A DNA stretch of 64,000 nt from Acinetobacter lactucae. GTDB taxonomy: Bacteria; Pseudomonadota; Gammaproteobacteria; Pseudomonadales; Moraxellaceae. Below the pieces are notes generated by a model that saw nothing but the letters and a program-made list of their open reading frames with translations, ran no database searches and was not told the DNA's origin. The stretch spans positions 1-64,000 of the forward strand of contig NZ_LRPE01000037.1 of the NCBI RefSeq assembly GCF_001605885.1, read 5' to 3'. Below, piece after piece: positions 45,194-55,360 of the stretch. A program made the position numbers and the translations under genes. How positions within the stretch are numbered: the stretch's first letter is position 1; each line of letters begins with the position of its first letter.

Positions 45194-47368
45194 TCATTTT
45201 GATGATTGATTAGCCAACAACTTACCTACCCAAATCACGAGTAATAAAATTGGTAATCCCATCAAAAATGTAGCCGTAAAAAAGCCTGAATAACCGATAT
45301 GATTCACTATTGTACCTGAGTAACCACCAATCGTTTTTGGTAATAACAGCATTAGCGAGCTAAAAATAGCATATTGCATGGCAGTAAATGACACACTAGT
45401 TAAACTAGAAAGAAATGCGATAAATACTGCCCCAGCTAATCCAGAGGCTAAGTTATCAAATATGATGCCCATTACTAACCAAACTTTACTGTAAGGAACA
45501 ACTACTTTTCCTTTCAATTCGATATCAATATTTTTGTCAATCGGAATCGCTGGAATGTCGGATAAACTCATACGATAACGAGGTTGATTTTCTTCGAGTT
45601 GTTTTTGATAAGAATGGTTTAAAGTTAAAGTATGTAATTGCTTATTGGCTTCATAATTTGCTTCTACTTGTATTGAATTAAGTTTAGCAAGATCATTTCC
45701 GGGAATAATAACATTCCAATCACTACCTTTAATCTTACCTTCTATTTTATTTTGTGAATTCAATAAAATACTAACTGATTTTAGCTCACCATTTTTAGGT
45801 AGATTCAATAAACTACCATGAAGAATTACATCTTTTTTCAGCTCATCTTTATATAGAAGATTATCTCCACCAATTGCTTGGACATAAATATCTGGTTGTG
45901 ATTCTGAGTTAAATAATTTTAATGGAAGGTTTATATTTAAAGGTTCAGCGTATCCTACAGGCTGAGAATTAATTGAGACTTTATTCTGAGCTGTTGTCAA
46001 TGTATTACTCGGAAATTTTAATGACCAATTTCCCACTTCATCAGGGCTTGCAGTATAAGTTTGATCCCCAATATTAACCTGAACATTTTGCATAGTTGCG
46101 CCAGATTTAACTAATCCAACAAAAATCAAGTTGGTAGTGCTTGCTAAAATTGCTCCTAACAACATCATTTTCATCACATTATAGCGTTGCGCTAACATTC
46201 CTCCGAGAAAACCACCCAATATGACAAAGAAGATTGCAAAAAACTTATTAAACCAAGCAATTTCCTCTTTATCAAAATTCAAATCTAAATAGAATAAATT
46301 AGCCATTACCCCAGCAACGACATCTGAAATACGATAAAAGCCTATTAGTAATAAAATTGCTAAAGCAACTTTTAATCCATATCGCTTAAAAAAATCTAGT
46401 AAAGGTGACAACCATGTTTCTACAACAATTTTTTTATTGATTAGACCAAATTTAATTAACCCAAAAATTACAATAACCGCAATTGATATACTAATTAAAA
46501 ATTTAATGACTAAAAGTAGAAAGTTTAAAAAAGCATCTTCGATAGAAAATGAATCAAAAATTAAACCGATTTGGTAAAAGCTAATTCCAAAAACTATAGT
46601 TGAAATAACAAAAACCGCAAATAACTGAAAATAGTCTTTAGCTTGATAGTGATGTTGAATACGTTTAACGTCAGGCTCATGAATAAATAATGTTGTAATT
46701 ATTCCTATACCCATGAGGCCTGCCATTAATAAATATGTAGTTCGCCAAGCTTCATATATATAATTACCAACAGCTGTACCCAGTGAAGCTGCAAATAATA
46801 ACGCACCTAATTGTGTAATAATTGTAGCAGTACGATATCCAGCATTATACGTTGAAGCTAAGACAGTTTGTACATTAGGATCTTCAGTTAATTCAATACG
46901 ATAAGCATCCACAATGATATCTTGTGTAGCTGAAGAGAAGCCAAGGAAAATAGCAGCTGCTGCCATAATGGTCAGATTTGAAAATGAGCCAAAATCAGAA
47001 GTGTTCGGTAAGGGATTTGTAAATGCCATTAAACAAATTGCACAGATAACCAAAATTTGTGCAACTAGTAGCCAACTACGTCTTAATCCCATTTTCCTTG
47101 TTAAATAAGGAAGTGGTAATTTATCTATCAAGGGGGCCCAAATAAACTTGAACGAATAAGCCAAAGCTGCCCAAGAGAACATTGTAATAGTACTTCTATT
47201 AATTCCAGCTTCAGTCAACCAAAATGATAAGGTTGAAAAAATTAGAAATATGGGAATTCCTGAGGAAAAGCCTAAAAACAACATAATAATTGCTCGGCGA
47301 TCCAAGAAGGCCATAAAAGAACTTCTCCACCCTTTTGATTCAGCACTCATTCGTTTTTTATTTTCCAT
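45194..47368 (-). CDS. ampG: AmpG-like muropeptide permease with large insertion
   Basis: 724 aa, major facilitator of the AmpG type (imports anhydromuropeptides for peptidoglycan recycling). The N-terminal half is typical: [50 protein letters not shown]. The protein is ~230 aa longer than E. coli AmpG. The extra sequence is mainly a hydrophilic, beta-rich block at about residues 430-625 (with [20 protein letters not shown]), predicted to lie outside the membrane, followed by the last hydrophobic segments. The gene is AT-rich relative to its neighbours. Confidence 0.85.
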   Translation of the reverse strand: MENKKRMSAESKGWRSSFMAFLDRRAIIMLFLGFSSGIPIFLIFSTLSFWLTEAGINRSTITMFSWAALAYSFKFIWAPLIDKLPLPYLTRKMGLRRSWLLVAQILVICAICLMAFTNPLPNTSDFGSFSNLTIMAAAAIFLGFSSATQDIIVDAYRIELTEDPNVQTVLASTYNAGYRTATIITQLGALLFAASLGTAVGNYIYEAWRTTYLLMAGLMGIGIITTLFIHEPDVKRIQHHYQAKDYFQLFAVFVISTIVFGISFYQIGLIFDSFSIEDAFLNFLLLVIKFLISISIAVIVIFGLIKFGLINKKIVVETWLSPLLDFFKRYGLKVALAILLLIGFYRISDVVAGVMANLFYLDLNFDKEEIAWFNKFFAIFFVILGGFLGGMLAQRYNVMKMMLLGAILASTTNLIFVGLVKSGATMQNVQVNIGDQTYTASPDEVGNWSLKFPSNTLTTAQNKVSINSQPVGYAEPLNINLPLKLFNSESQPDIYVQAIGGDNLLYKDELKKDVILHGSLLNLPKNGELKSVSILLNSQNKIEGKIKGSDWNVIIPGNDLAKLNSIQVEANYEANKQLHTLTLNHSYQKQLEENQPRYRMSLSDIPAIPIDKNIDIELKGKVVVPYSKVWLVMGIIFDNLASGLAGAVFIAFLSSLTSVSFTAMQYAIFSSLMLLLPKTIGGYSGTIVNHIGYSGFFTATFLMGLPILLLVIWVGKLLANQSSK

Positions 47369-47533
47369 AAATTATAAATGTGCCTATTCAAACCCTTCTT
47401 ACAATTGCTTTCAAGATTCTTTATGCAATCAATTTTGTTTTGGCGATAAAAACGGCAAGTTTGCTTGATATTTTATGCTAAACCTGTATACCTTTAAGCT
47501 TCAACCTTCGTTTTCTTTTGCTGGATATCAACA

Positions 47534-50152
47534 GTGACACAAAAACTTGATCAAGTGACCATCTCAACTTTATCACTCGCTAAAACAAACACCACAAACG
47601 TCACAATAAATGCATTTCCTTCAGCTTTTGAGCAACCTGATATAAAAATGACTTTGGATAAAACAGCCTTAAAACCCGAACAACTTACGCATATTCCAGA
47701 TTTTGAAAATATTCCAGCTTCTACAAAACGTATAAAACCGCTTAATAACTTTTTAGGGCAAGACCGTGCCAAAGCATCGGTAGAAGCAGGTATTTCTTTA
47801 CCTTACTCTGGCTATAACATTTTTGCAGTAGGAACAGCAGGCTTGGGTAAACGCACCATGATTAAGCGTTTACTCCAACAACATGCGAAAACGATGCCAA
47901 CACCTGATGACTGGGTATATGTCTATAATTTCAAACAAGCCCGTCAACCGATTGCCCTACGCTTCCCTGCTGGACAAGGAACCAAGTTTCAACATACCCT
48001 TCATCAAACTTGGCAAATTATTTTAAAACAGCTTGAACGCCGTTTTAGTGCCGAGACCTATCATAACCGTATTGAACGTATCCGTGAGGAAACTGGAGAT
48101 GAACAGCAACAAGCGCTTGTCGAGTTAACCAAAGAAGGTGAAGAACTCGACTTAAAACTCATCTCCCGCAATGAAAAGCATGGCTTTGTACCTGTGCAAG
48201 TAAAAGATGATCAGGTACAAGAACTGACTCAAACAGAAATTGATGCTTTAAACACTAAGCAACGTGCTGAAATTGCGGCGAATGTTCGCTACATGGATAA
48301 GAAGCTTGAGCGTCTTGGTTTGCATTTAGGTGATTTAGAAGATGACGCACGTGACAAAGTCTCTGTGTTAAATCGAGACATCGCGACCCAAGTGGTTAGG
48401 CCACGCATGGATTTGATTTTAAATAAATATGGTCAAGTTAAAGGCCTTGAAGATTATTTAAAACAATATGCTCAAGATGTAATTGATAATGTTGAACTCA
48501 TTTTAGAGCAAGAAGAAGATGACTTTGCTCCAGCAATGTTCAATCGCGTGCCTGCACGTTATCAAGCCAATGTGATTGTCTCAAACAAACCAAACAGTGG
48601 CGCACCGGTTATTTTTGAAGATTTCCCAACGCACTACAACTTACTCGGTCATGTTGAACAACTTACTCACAACGGCACAATTACCACAGATTTCACTCTC
48701 ATTCGTCCAGGTGCTCTACATCAAGCGAATGGTGGCTTTTTGATGCTTGAAGCTGAGCAATTACTTGAACAGCCTTATGCATGGCAGGGTTTAAAACGTG
48801 CCTTAAAATCAGGCCAGCTCAAGCTTTCTTCTCTTGAACATATGCTGACGTTAACAGGATCTATCTCGATAGAACCTGCTGCGGTTCCGCTTGATATTAA
48901 AGTGGTTCTTATGGCAGAACCTGAAATTTATTATGAAATTTTAGAAGTAGAACCAGAGCTTGGCAGTGTATTTAAAATTCGTGCAGATTTTACCGATACT
49001 CTGCAACGTAATGACGAAAATGAACAAGCCTACATGCAGCTAATTGCTGATTATGTACAAGCGGATAAATTACTTCCGTTTGACCGTAGTGCTTTAGCAG
49101 CTTTACTTACCGATTCAAGTCGTCAGGCAGAAGACCAAAGCTCACTGTCGTTACATGCTTCTACTTTGGGCGATCTCATTCGCGAAGCACATCACCATGC
49201 TTTTAAAGCCAATGAGAAGATTGTAAGCGACCAGCACATTAACTTGGCACTACAACACAGACAATATCGCTTAGGCTATTTAAGAGAACTTTACTGGCAA
49301 GATCTGTCACGTGGAACTCAGTTAATCGAAACTTCAGGTCATCGTTTAGGTCAAATCAATGCCCTCTCTGTCATTCACTATGCAGATGTTGAGTTTGGTT
49401 TACCTTCACGTTTGACTGCATCAGTCTATCAAGGTGGCGGCGATATTCTTGATATTGAACGTAGTGTAGAACTTGGTGGTTCACTGCATGCCAAAGGCGT
49501 GTTGCTCATGTCTAGCTTCTTGAAAGCTCACTTTGGTCGTGAACAGATTTTACATTTCTCTGCTGCGCTTGCATTTGAACAAAGTTATGGTCAAGTAGAC
49601 GGCGACAGTGCAACTGTAGCTGAACTTTCTGCATTAATTTCTGCAATTAGCCAAATACCAATTGATCAGTCATGGGCAATTACGGGTTCTATGAACCAGT
49701 TAGGCCAAGTTCAACCAATTGGTGGTGTAAATGCAAAAATTGAAGGCTTCTATGATGCTTGTAAATTACAAGGCTTAACTGGCAAACAAGGTGTCATCAT
49801 TCCACGTCAAAACATGCAGCATTTGATGTTACGCCAAGATGTGATTGATGCGGTACAAAGTGGTCAATTCCATATCCATGCGATTGATACGATTGATCAG
49901 GCGCTTGAGATTTTAATGGCCCGCCCTGTCGGTACACTCGATAAAAAAGGTAAGTACAGTAAACACTCTATTTATGCTGCTGTAATGGAGCAACTTGAAT
50001 ATTGGCAAGCCATTGAAGATGGCGCAGAAATTGAAGAAGAACCAAAGAAGAAAAAGAAAAATAAGAAAAAAATTAAGAAGCATGAAGAACTTACTGCGGA
50101 AGATCTACCACAAGAAAGTGTAGAAGAAGTCGCAACCTTAAAACAGAAGTAA
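47534..50152 (+). CDS. Lon-type ATP-dependent protease (LonB/YcbZ-like)
   Basis: 872 aa, cytoplasmic. An AAA-type N-terminal region (P-loop-like GTAGLGKRT, with Arg in place of the usual Ser/Thr, then a long coiled-coil insertion at about 150-290) precedes a Lon S16 protease domain. The catalytic dyad is intact: Ser692 in DGDSATVAE and Lys735 in GGVNAKIEG. The C-terminus carries a Lys-rich run (KKKKKNKKKIKK). It starts with GTG. This group differs from canonical Lon and lacks its N-terminal substrate domain. Substrates unknown. Confidence 0.88.
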   Translation: MTQKLDQVTISTLSLAKTNTTNVTINAFPSAFEQPDIKMTLDKTALKPEQLTHIPDFENIPASTKRIKPLNNFLGQDRAKASVEAGISLPYSGYNIFAVGTAGLGKRTMIKRLLQQHAKTMPTPDDWVYVYNFKQARQPIALRFPAGQGTKFQHTLHQTWQIILKQLERRFSAETYHNRIERIREETGDEQQQALVELTKEGEELDLKLISRNEKHGFVPVQVKDDQVQELTQTEIDALNTKQRAEIAANVRYMDKKLERLGLHLGDLEDDARDKVSVLNRDIATQVVRPRMDLILNKYGQVKGLEDYLKQYAQDVIDNVELILEQEEDDFAPAMFNRVPARYQANVIVSNKPNSGAPVIFEDFPTHYNLLGHVEQLTHNGTITTDFTLIRPGALHQANGGFLMLEAEQLLEQPYAWQGLKRALKSGQLKLSSLEHMLTLTGSISIEPAAVPLDIKVVLMAEPEIYYEILEVEPELGSVFKIRADFTDTLQRNDENEQAYMQLIADYVQADKLLPFDRSALAALLTDSSRQAEDQSSLSLHASTLGDLIREAHHHAFKANEKIVSDQHINLALQHRQYRLGYLRELYWQDLSRGTQLIETSGHRLGQINALSVIHYADVEFGLPSRLTASVYQGGGDILDIERSVELGGSLHAKGVLLMSSFLKAHFGREQILHFSAALAFEQSYGQVDGDSATVAELSALISAISQIPIDQSWAITGSMNQLGQVQPIGGVNAKIEGFYDACKLQGLTGKQGVIIPRQNMQHLMLRQDVIDAVQSGQFHIHAIDTIDQALEILMARPVGTLDKKGKYSKHSIYAAVMEQLEYWQAIEDGAEIEEEPKKKKKNKKKIKKHEELTAEDLPQESVEEVATLKQK

Positions 50153-50154
50153 TA

Positions 50155-50185
50155 AAAAAGGGCCTGTCAAATACAGGCCCTTTTT
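50155..50185 (+). terminator. Terminator after the Lon-type gene
   Basis: AAAGGGCCTG, loop TCAAATA, CAGGCCCTTTTT; also suitable for the convergent LysR gene. Confidence 0.9.
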
Positions 50186-50203
50186 ACTTTTAGAGGGGCA
50201 AAA

Positions 50204-51133
50204 TTAGCGAACGATTTGGATCGCTCGTCCTCCTGCTAACTGACTAAAGTATTGTTTAAGTGCTTCAACACAGCGCTGAATTTTCATTGGCTGTTGGTCA
50301 TGCTTGGCAACTTCTGCATACAAAGTAAAAGTTGGTAATTTCCAATCTGGCATGAGTTCAATCAAAGAACCATTTTTTAATTCTTTCTGAGCATCTAAAT
50401 ATAAAATTCTTGCAATCCCATGTCCTTGCTGACATAACGCTTTCGCAACTTGTAAATTATTGCTCTGCAAACGGCTTTGCATTTCAACATTCAGCGTTTC
50501 ACCCGTTTTTACATGTTGAAAATGGAAATGGTGCGCGTCATTCATGACATTAATTGATAATAACTCGTGATCTCTTAAATCATTAGGATGCACAATTGGA
50601 CTAGATTGATTTAAATAACTTGGAGAAGCTACTAAAATCTGATCGACAAAAGCCATCGGAATAACAGAGCTGCTTTCTTCTACCGGCGTAGAACTCATAC
50701 GCACTGCAATATCAATTCGCTCTTCAATTAAGTCGATATAACGATGCCCAACTTCAAAATGCACAGATAAACCGCGATGAGCTGACATCCAGTGAGATAA
50801 CGCAGGAATGAGGTGCTGAACTGCTAAATCAGGAGTAGTTGCGATACGCAAATCCCCAATTAAGTCATCCCTCAACTCATTAATTCTGATTTTCCCTCTT
50901 TCAGCAGCCGCCAACATTTCTTGACAGCTTGAAAAAAAAGCCTGTCCGGCTTCTGTCAAACTGAGTTTACGCGTAGAGCGATGTAATAGAATTACATCCA
51001 TTTCATGCTCAAGGGAGCGAATCTGCTGGCTCACCGCACTTGTTGTAATTCCTAATTCACGTGCCGCACCACTAAATGAACTTTTTTCAACCACACAAGC
51101 AAAAACACCCATCGCACGAAGCTGATCTAACAT
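50204..51133 (-). CDS. LysR family transcriptional regulator
   Basis: 309 aa. The N-terminal winged helix-turn-helix (SSFSGAARELGITTSAVSQQ) and a LysR substrate domain of the CrgA/DhaR-type subgroup (DLIGDLRIATTPDLAVQHLI) are clear. Start ATG 51133 has GAGGA 6 nt upstream; the in-frame TTG at 51145 would place that signal inside the gene. Target unknown; neighbours are housekeeping genes. Confidence 0.9.
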   Translation of the reverse strand: MLDQLRAMGVFACVVEKSSFSGAARELGITTSAVSQQIRSLEHEMDVILLHRSTRKLSLTEAGQAFFSSCQEMLAAAERGKIRINELRDDLIGDLRIATTPDLAVQHLIPALSHWMSAHRGLSVHFEVGHRYIDLIEERIDIAVRMSSTPVEESSSVIPMAFVDQILVASPSYLNQSSPIVHPNDLRDHELLSINVMNDAHHFHFQHVKTGETLNVEMQSRLQSNNLQVAKALCQQGHGIARILYLDAQKELKNGSLIELMPDWKLPTFTLYAEVAKHDQQPMKIQRCVEALKQYFSQLAGGRAIQIVR

Positions 51134-51235
51134 AGGTTTCCTCAAATCTAATTCTAAATTTATAAAAAAATGCTTATTGTTGTAATGAAAGCAACCAATT
51201 ATATTATACGAGGAAACCTAAGTTTTATGCATTAG

Positions 51236-52063
51236 CTATTTTGGTAAAAGATTTATAGGATTAATTGGTTTTCCATCCAAACGGATCTGGAACTCAAGCA
51301 TGACCTGAGAAGCCCCAGTAGAGCCCATCTCGGCAATTTTTTGTCCAGCAGTTACATTGTCACCGCTTTTCACCAACATCTTGCTATTGTGGGCATAGGC
51401 ACTGATATAGCCGTCAATATGCTTAATTAAAACCAGATTGCCGTATTCTTTTAAGCCATCAGCTGCGTAGACAACTTGACCATCTGCTGCGGCATAAATA
51501 GGGTCACCCTGATTTCCACCATAACGGATTCCTTTGACATTATTTGCCAAATTAAAGCCTTGAATCACTGGCCCATTATTCGGTTTTATCCAGCGTAAGC
51601 TAGAATTTGGTGCAACCGAAGTCACTGTCGTATTCGTTGATGGTGCAGTAGTTGTAGGCGGAGTTACCGGTGTAACAGGCTGTGTGGTTGGTAAAGCAAT
51701 GGTTTGACGCTTGATTTGCTCAGGCTGTGTCATCACTTGCGTAGATACTGTTCTTGGTGAAGAACCCTTCTTCAAGCGCAAAGACTGATTAACATAAATG
51801 CGATATGGTGGAGCAATATCATTCATTTCGGCAATACTGATATAGTCAAGGCCGTAACGCATTGCGATACCACTTAAAGTGTCACCTGAACGAACTGTGT
51901 AATAGTTAGGGGCCATTGCATAGCGAGAACTATTATTAATTTGTGGTTTAGAAGCACATCCAGCCATAACCGCAGTAAAGCCTACTGCTACAGACAGCAT
52001 CATAATTTTCATTATTTTGTCTTTTTGGATATGCACTCTGCTTTGTTGCCCAATTAAATGCAT
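51236..52063 (-). CDS. NlpD-like LysM/M23 lipoprotein
   Basis: 275 aa outer-membrane or periplasmic lipoprotein. The N-terminus has a hydrophobic segment and a lipobox MAGC. A LysM domain (YYTVRSGDTLSGIAMRYGLD) follows, then a Pro/Thr-rich linker and an M23 peptidase-like domain. The zinc ligands of active LytM peptidases seem lost (first His site reads YGGNQGDPIYAA), as in NlpD/EnvC activators of amidases. Start ATG 52063 has GAGGGAG upstream; ATG 52012 is an alternative. It follows surE on the same strand, the conserved surE-nlpD order. Confidence 0.88.
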   Translation of the reverse strand: MHLIGQQSRVHIQKDKIMKIMMLSVAVGFTAVMAGCASKPQINNSSRYAMAPNYYTVRSGDTLSGIAMRYGLDYISIAEMNDIAPPYRIYVNQSLRLKKGSSPRTVSTQVMTQPEQIKRQTIALPTTQPVTPVTPPTTTAPSTNTTVTSVAPNSSLRWIKPNNGPVIQGFNLANNVKGIRYGGNQGDPIYAAADGQVVYAADGLKEYGNLVLIKHIDGYISAYAHNSKMLVKSGDNVTAGQKIAEMGSTGASQVMLEFQIRLDGKPINPINLLPK

Positions 52064-52174
52064 TGATCTCCCTCACTAAATGCTACAAATCATTTCGGCT
52101 AAGAGTACCAAAAAAGTAAGAGGAAACACGTTCCTCTTTTTCTTTATTCACAAAGTTATAACATTCGAAGCAGA

Positions 52175-52945
52175 TTATTGACTCAAACTGAGCTGTAAAT
52201 CTTCTAAAACGGCGTAATTTGTTGCATCCATTTGAATAGGAGTAACACTTACATAGCCGTTGGCAACCGCAAAGAAATCAGATTGAATCTGACTCGAAAC
52301 ACGTTGCGGATCTGTAACTGCCTCACCTGCTAAACCAATCCAGTATACTTGACGACCTCGTGGATCGACATGACTCGTAATAGGCTTAGATTGAGCACGG
52401 CGTCCTTGATAGGTAATCTGTGCTCCTTTTAACTTCGGCACATCAGGAATATTGATATTAAAGATGTGTCGTGGTGGCAATGCCGGTAGCCCGCTTGCGA
52501 TAAAATCATGTACCCACTGAGCTGCCTGAGCATAATCTTCTTTATCGTTATAGGCACGTACATCAGGACCCGCTAAAGACACGGCAATTGCCGGTTGTTT
52601 CATTAAACGACCTTCAAATGCAGCCCCTACTGTTCCAGAATATAAAACATCATCACCCAAGTTTGCACCACTGTTGATTCCGCTCACGACTAAATCGAAC
52701 TCAAAATCAAACAATCCATTCATGGACAAATAAACACAATCTGCTGGCGTACCATTCACTGCCCAGACATCTTCGGCAATTTGAATTGGGCGTAATGGTC
52801 GATCCAATGTTAACGCACTTGAGAAACCACTTCTTTCACTTTCTGGTGCAACCACAACCACACGTCCAAGTGGACTTAATGCTTCAGCTAAAGCCTGTAT
52901 ACCTGGCGCAAAAACACCGTCATCATTCGCTATCAGAATATTCAC
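52175..52945 (-). CDS. surE: 5'/3'-nucleotidase SurE
   Basis: 256 aa survival protein SurE, a metal-dependent nucleoside monophosphate phosphatase. The N-terminal active site [13 protein letters not shown] (Asp8, Asp9), [11 protein letters not shown] and the [10 protein letters not shown] loop are intact. Upstream of the nlpD-like gene; pcm and rpoS, its partners in E. coli, are not adjacent here. Confidence 0.95.
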   Translation of the reverse strand: MNILIANDDGVFAPGIQALAEALSPLGRVVVVAPESERSGFSSALTLDRPLRPIQIAEDVWAVNGTPADCVYLSMNGLFDFEFDLVVSGINSGANLGDDVLYSGTVGAAFEGRLMKQPAIAVSLAGPDVRAYNDKEDYAQAAQWVHDFIASGLPALPPRHIFNINIPDVPKLKGAQITYQGRRAQSKPITSHVDPRGRQVYWIGLAGEAVTDPQRVSSQIQSDFFAVANGYVSVTPIQMDATNYAVLEDLQLSLSQ

Positions 52946-53046
52946 TAAAATCTTTCTCTACAAATAAACCTAAAGGTTTTCACAATTGAATTATTTGTTG
53001 AATTATATATATTTATGCCTCCATAGCATTATAAAATTGTGAAAAA

Positions 53047-53418
53047 ATGAAAACTTTCGCTCCTTTTTTTCAGGTATTGGGGATCAGTATCACATTGTGT
53101 ACGCAAGCGGTTTTTGCAGATGAGGATATTTCAACACAAGAGGCTGATAGCTTAATTAAAGATGACATTGCCGCAACACAAGTTTTGCAGGAAATCTGCC
53201 CGGCTTTCGTCGGAACAAATAAAAAACTTGAGTCAAATGCTCAAAAAATTATTGCAATGTATCTAAGTGGTTATTCAAATAAATCAATGACCTTAAATAC
53301 TCTACAAAACGATGCTGAATTTAAAACTCTATTAAATGAAGCACGTCTTGCGGCAAAACAAATGGACCATCATGAACAACATGAGCTCTGCGAAGAGATT
53401 GTTAATTATAAGGAATAG
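53047..53418 (+). CDS. Small exported protein, paralogue of the next
   Basis: Unrecognised, 123 aa. A signal peptide (first ~24 residues, ending near AVFA-DED) predicts a periplasmic protein. The mature part is helical, with two cysteines (EICPAF; ELCEEIV) that could form a disulfide. It shares with the next gene the pattern A-x-QVLxEICPxxxG and a C-terminal EARxxAK. Tandem duplication is likely. Confidence 0.75.
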   Translation: MKTFAPFFQVLGISITLCTQAVFADEDISTQEADSLIKDDIAATQVLQEICPAFVGTNKKLESNAQKIIAMYLSGYSNKSMTLNTLQNDAEFKTLLNEARLAAKQMDHHEQHELCEEIVNYKE

Positions 53419-53456
53419 ATCTTACTCTTTTGTGATATAGAGACTTAGCCATTTTT

Positions 53457-53486
53457 GGTTTTCTGCTTGGTATTAAGCAGAAAACC
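53457..53486 (+). terminator. Hairpin between the two paralogous genes
   Basis: GGTTTTCTGCTT, loop GGTATT, AAGCAGAAAACC: a perfect 12-bp stem. No good T-run follows, so it may be a processing or stabilising element. Confidence 0.55.
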
Positions 53487-53572
53487 AACATAACAATACA
53501 TTTTTTCCATTTTTTTAAAATCTAAATTGGTTAAGCTAAGCGGATATTTGAAAATTTTATTTTGGGTTATCA

Positions 53573-53995
53573 ATGTTTATGAAGAAAAGCTTAGTTCAAT
53601 CGCTCTCTTTGGTTTTACTTATGAGCATGGCAACAGTTGGTTTTGCTGCTGATAAGAAGAAAACAACTGAAAAGAAAACCGAAAATGAAAATGTTGTTGA
53701 AGTGACTCCACAACAAGGCACAACTCCCGAAGAATTAGCAGCAATCCAAGTACTTTCTGAAATTTGCCCAGATCTTATTGGTAAAAAAGACACTGATTTT
53801 GCTCAAGGTTATGAACGTTTAGTTAAAGACTACCTACCAAATGAGTCTGATGCCGTTTCTGCATTAGAAAAACGTAGTAAAGACAAAGGGTTCAAAAAAT
53901 ACTTAAAAGAAGCTCGTAAAGATGCAAAAGCTGCGGGTGATGAGCAAAACACTTTAGTTTGCCAAGACGTGAAAGCATATCAATCGCAAAACTAA
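53573..53995 (+). CDS. Small exported protein, paralogue of the previous
   Basis: Unrecognised, 140 aa. A signal peptide ends near GFAA-DKK; a Lys/Glu/Thr-rich linker follows, then the conserved domain AAIQVLSEICPDLIG ... EARKDAKAAG with two cysteines (SEICP and LVCQDV). Start ATG 53573 or the Met two codons later. It ends in a strong terminator that separates it from dacC. Confidence 0.78.
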   Translation: MFMKKSLVQSLSLVLLMSMATVGFAADKKKTTEKKTENENVVEVTPQQGTTPEELAAIQVLSEICPDLIGKKDTDFAQGYERLVKDYLPNESDAVSALEKRSKDKGFKKYLKEARKDAKAAGDEQNTLVCQDVKAYQSQN

Positions 53996-54033
53996 ATTAG
54001 CAAAAAACTCTTGAGTTACAATACTGTTTGAAA

Positions 54034-54064
54034 AAGCCGACTTCCCCCATAGAAGTCGGCTTTG
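54034..54064 (+). terminator. Terminator before dacC
   Basis: AAAGCCGACTTC and GAAGTCGGCTTT around CCCCCATA. A possible dacC upstream start at 54062 would lie inside it, which argues for the later start. Confidence 0.88.
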
Positions 54065-54121
54065 CTTTATCCTAAAATGCTAGGCTCTTCTGCTTCATAC
54101 AAGATATTGGAATTACCTAGA

Positions 54122-55270
54122 ATGACTCGAAAAAGCGCTATTGCTGCACTACTCCTCTTACCAAGTTTTTCTTATGCAGCAACTGTCTTATCAGCTCCGC
54201 CAGAATTAAATAATAAGTCTTATGTATTAATGGATTATGAGACAGGACAAATTCTCGCTTCTAAAAATGAAAACGAAAAGCTTGCACCTGCGTCTATGAC
54301 AAAAATGATGACCAGTTACATCATTGAACAAAAATTATTAAAAGGTGAACTGACTGAAAATGAACAGGTTCGTATGAACGAGTCTGCGTGGTGTAAAGGA
54401 AGTAGCTCTGAATCGTGTATGTACGTTCCTTTAAATGGCACAGCAACTGTTCTAGAAATGCTTCGCGGTATTATTATCCAGTCAGGTAATGATGCATCAA
54501 AAGCAATGGCTGAACATATTGCCGGAAATGAAGGCACGTTTGCTCATATGATGAATCAGGAAGCAAAACGTATCGGCATGGTAAACACTCAGTTTATTAA
54601 CTCAACCGGTATGCCTGCTGAAGGACACTATTCAACTGCAAAAGATATGGCTGTTTTAGCCCAACATATTATTAAAGACAGTTCAAAATACTACCCAATT
54701 TATTCTGAAAAAGAATTTACTTTTAATGGTATTAAACAAGGTAACCGTAATGCCTTGCTTTACACAGACCCAAGTGTAGATGGTTTAAAAACAGGTCATA
54801 CAGATGAAGCGGGTTACTGCTTAACCACTTCAAGTAAACGCGGTCCAATGCGTTTAGTTTCAGTGATTTTTGGTACTCCAAGCATGTCTGAACGTGCTGA
54901 CCAAACTCGTGCATTACTGGCTTGGGGTTTCGCTAACTTTGAAACTGCAAATGTTCAACCAGCAAATCAAGTTCTTGCAAAAGCAAAAGTTTGGTTTGGT
55001 AAAGAAGATGAAGTTCAAGTTGGTTTAGCTGAAAACTTTAGTGTGACTATGCCTAAAGGCAAAGCCAACGGTATTAAAACTCAACTGGTAGTTCAACCTA
55101 ACTTAAATGCACCCCTTCAAAAAGGTCAGGTTGTGGGTAAACTTGTTGCTAGCCTAGATGGCAAAGTAATTGCTGAAAAGCCATTAGTTGCATTAAAGCC
55201 AGTTGAAGAAGCAGGCTTCTTTGCTCGTTTAATCGACCATATCAAACAATTCTTCAGCAACTTATTCTAA
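54122..55270 (+). CDS. dacC: D-alanyl-D-alanine carboxypeptidase (PBP5/6 type)
   Basis: 382 aa. Trims the terminal D-Ala of peptidoglycan stem peptides. The signal peptide ends near SYAA. Active-site motifs: SMTK (Ser58, Lys61), SGN in IQSGNDASKA, and KTG in DGLKTGHTDEAG. The C-terminal region contains the PBP5 beta domain and an amphipathic helix (FFARLIDHIKQFFSNLF) that should bind the inner membrane. Start at ATG 54122 because the frame further upstream crosses a terminator. Confidence 0.93.
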   Translation: MTRKSAIAALLLLPSFSYAATVLSAPPELNNKSYVLMDYETGQILASKNENEKLAPASMTKMMTSYIIEQKLLKGELTENEQVRMNESAWCKGSSSESCMYVPLNGTATVLEMLRGIIIQSGNDASKAMAEHIAGNEGTFAHMMNQEAKRIGMVNTQFINSTGMPAEGHYSTAKDMAVLAQHIIKDSSKYYPIYSEKEFTFNGIKQGNRNALLYTDPSVDGLKTGHTDEAGYCLTTSSKRGPMRLVSVIFGTPSMSERADQTRALLAWGFANFETANVQPANQVLAKAKVWFGKEDEVQVGLAENFSVTMPKGKANGIKTQLVVQPNLNAPLQKGQVVGKLVASLDGKVIAEKPLVALKPVEEAGFFARLIDHIKQFFSNLF

Positions 55271-55289
55271 TTTTTGAATAGGTGAATTA

Positions 55290-55323
55290 AGCACTCATGC
55301 TATTTAGCCTGAGTGCTTTTTTA
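55290..55323 (+). terminator. dacC terminator
   Basis: AGCACTCA and TGAGTGCT around a 12-nt loop, followed by a T-run. Confidence 0.85.
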
Positions 55324-55360
55324 TTTTATAATTCGACTAAATTTTATTTCGATACTACTC

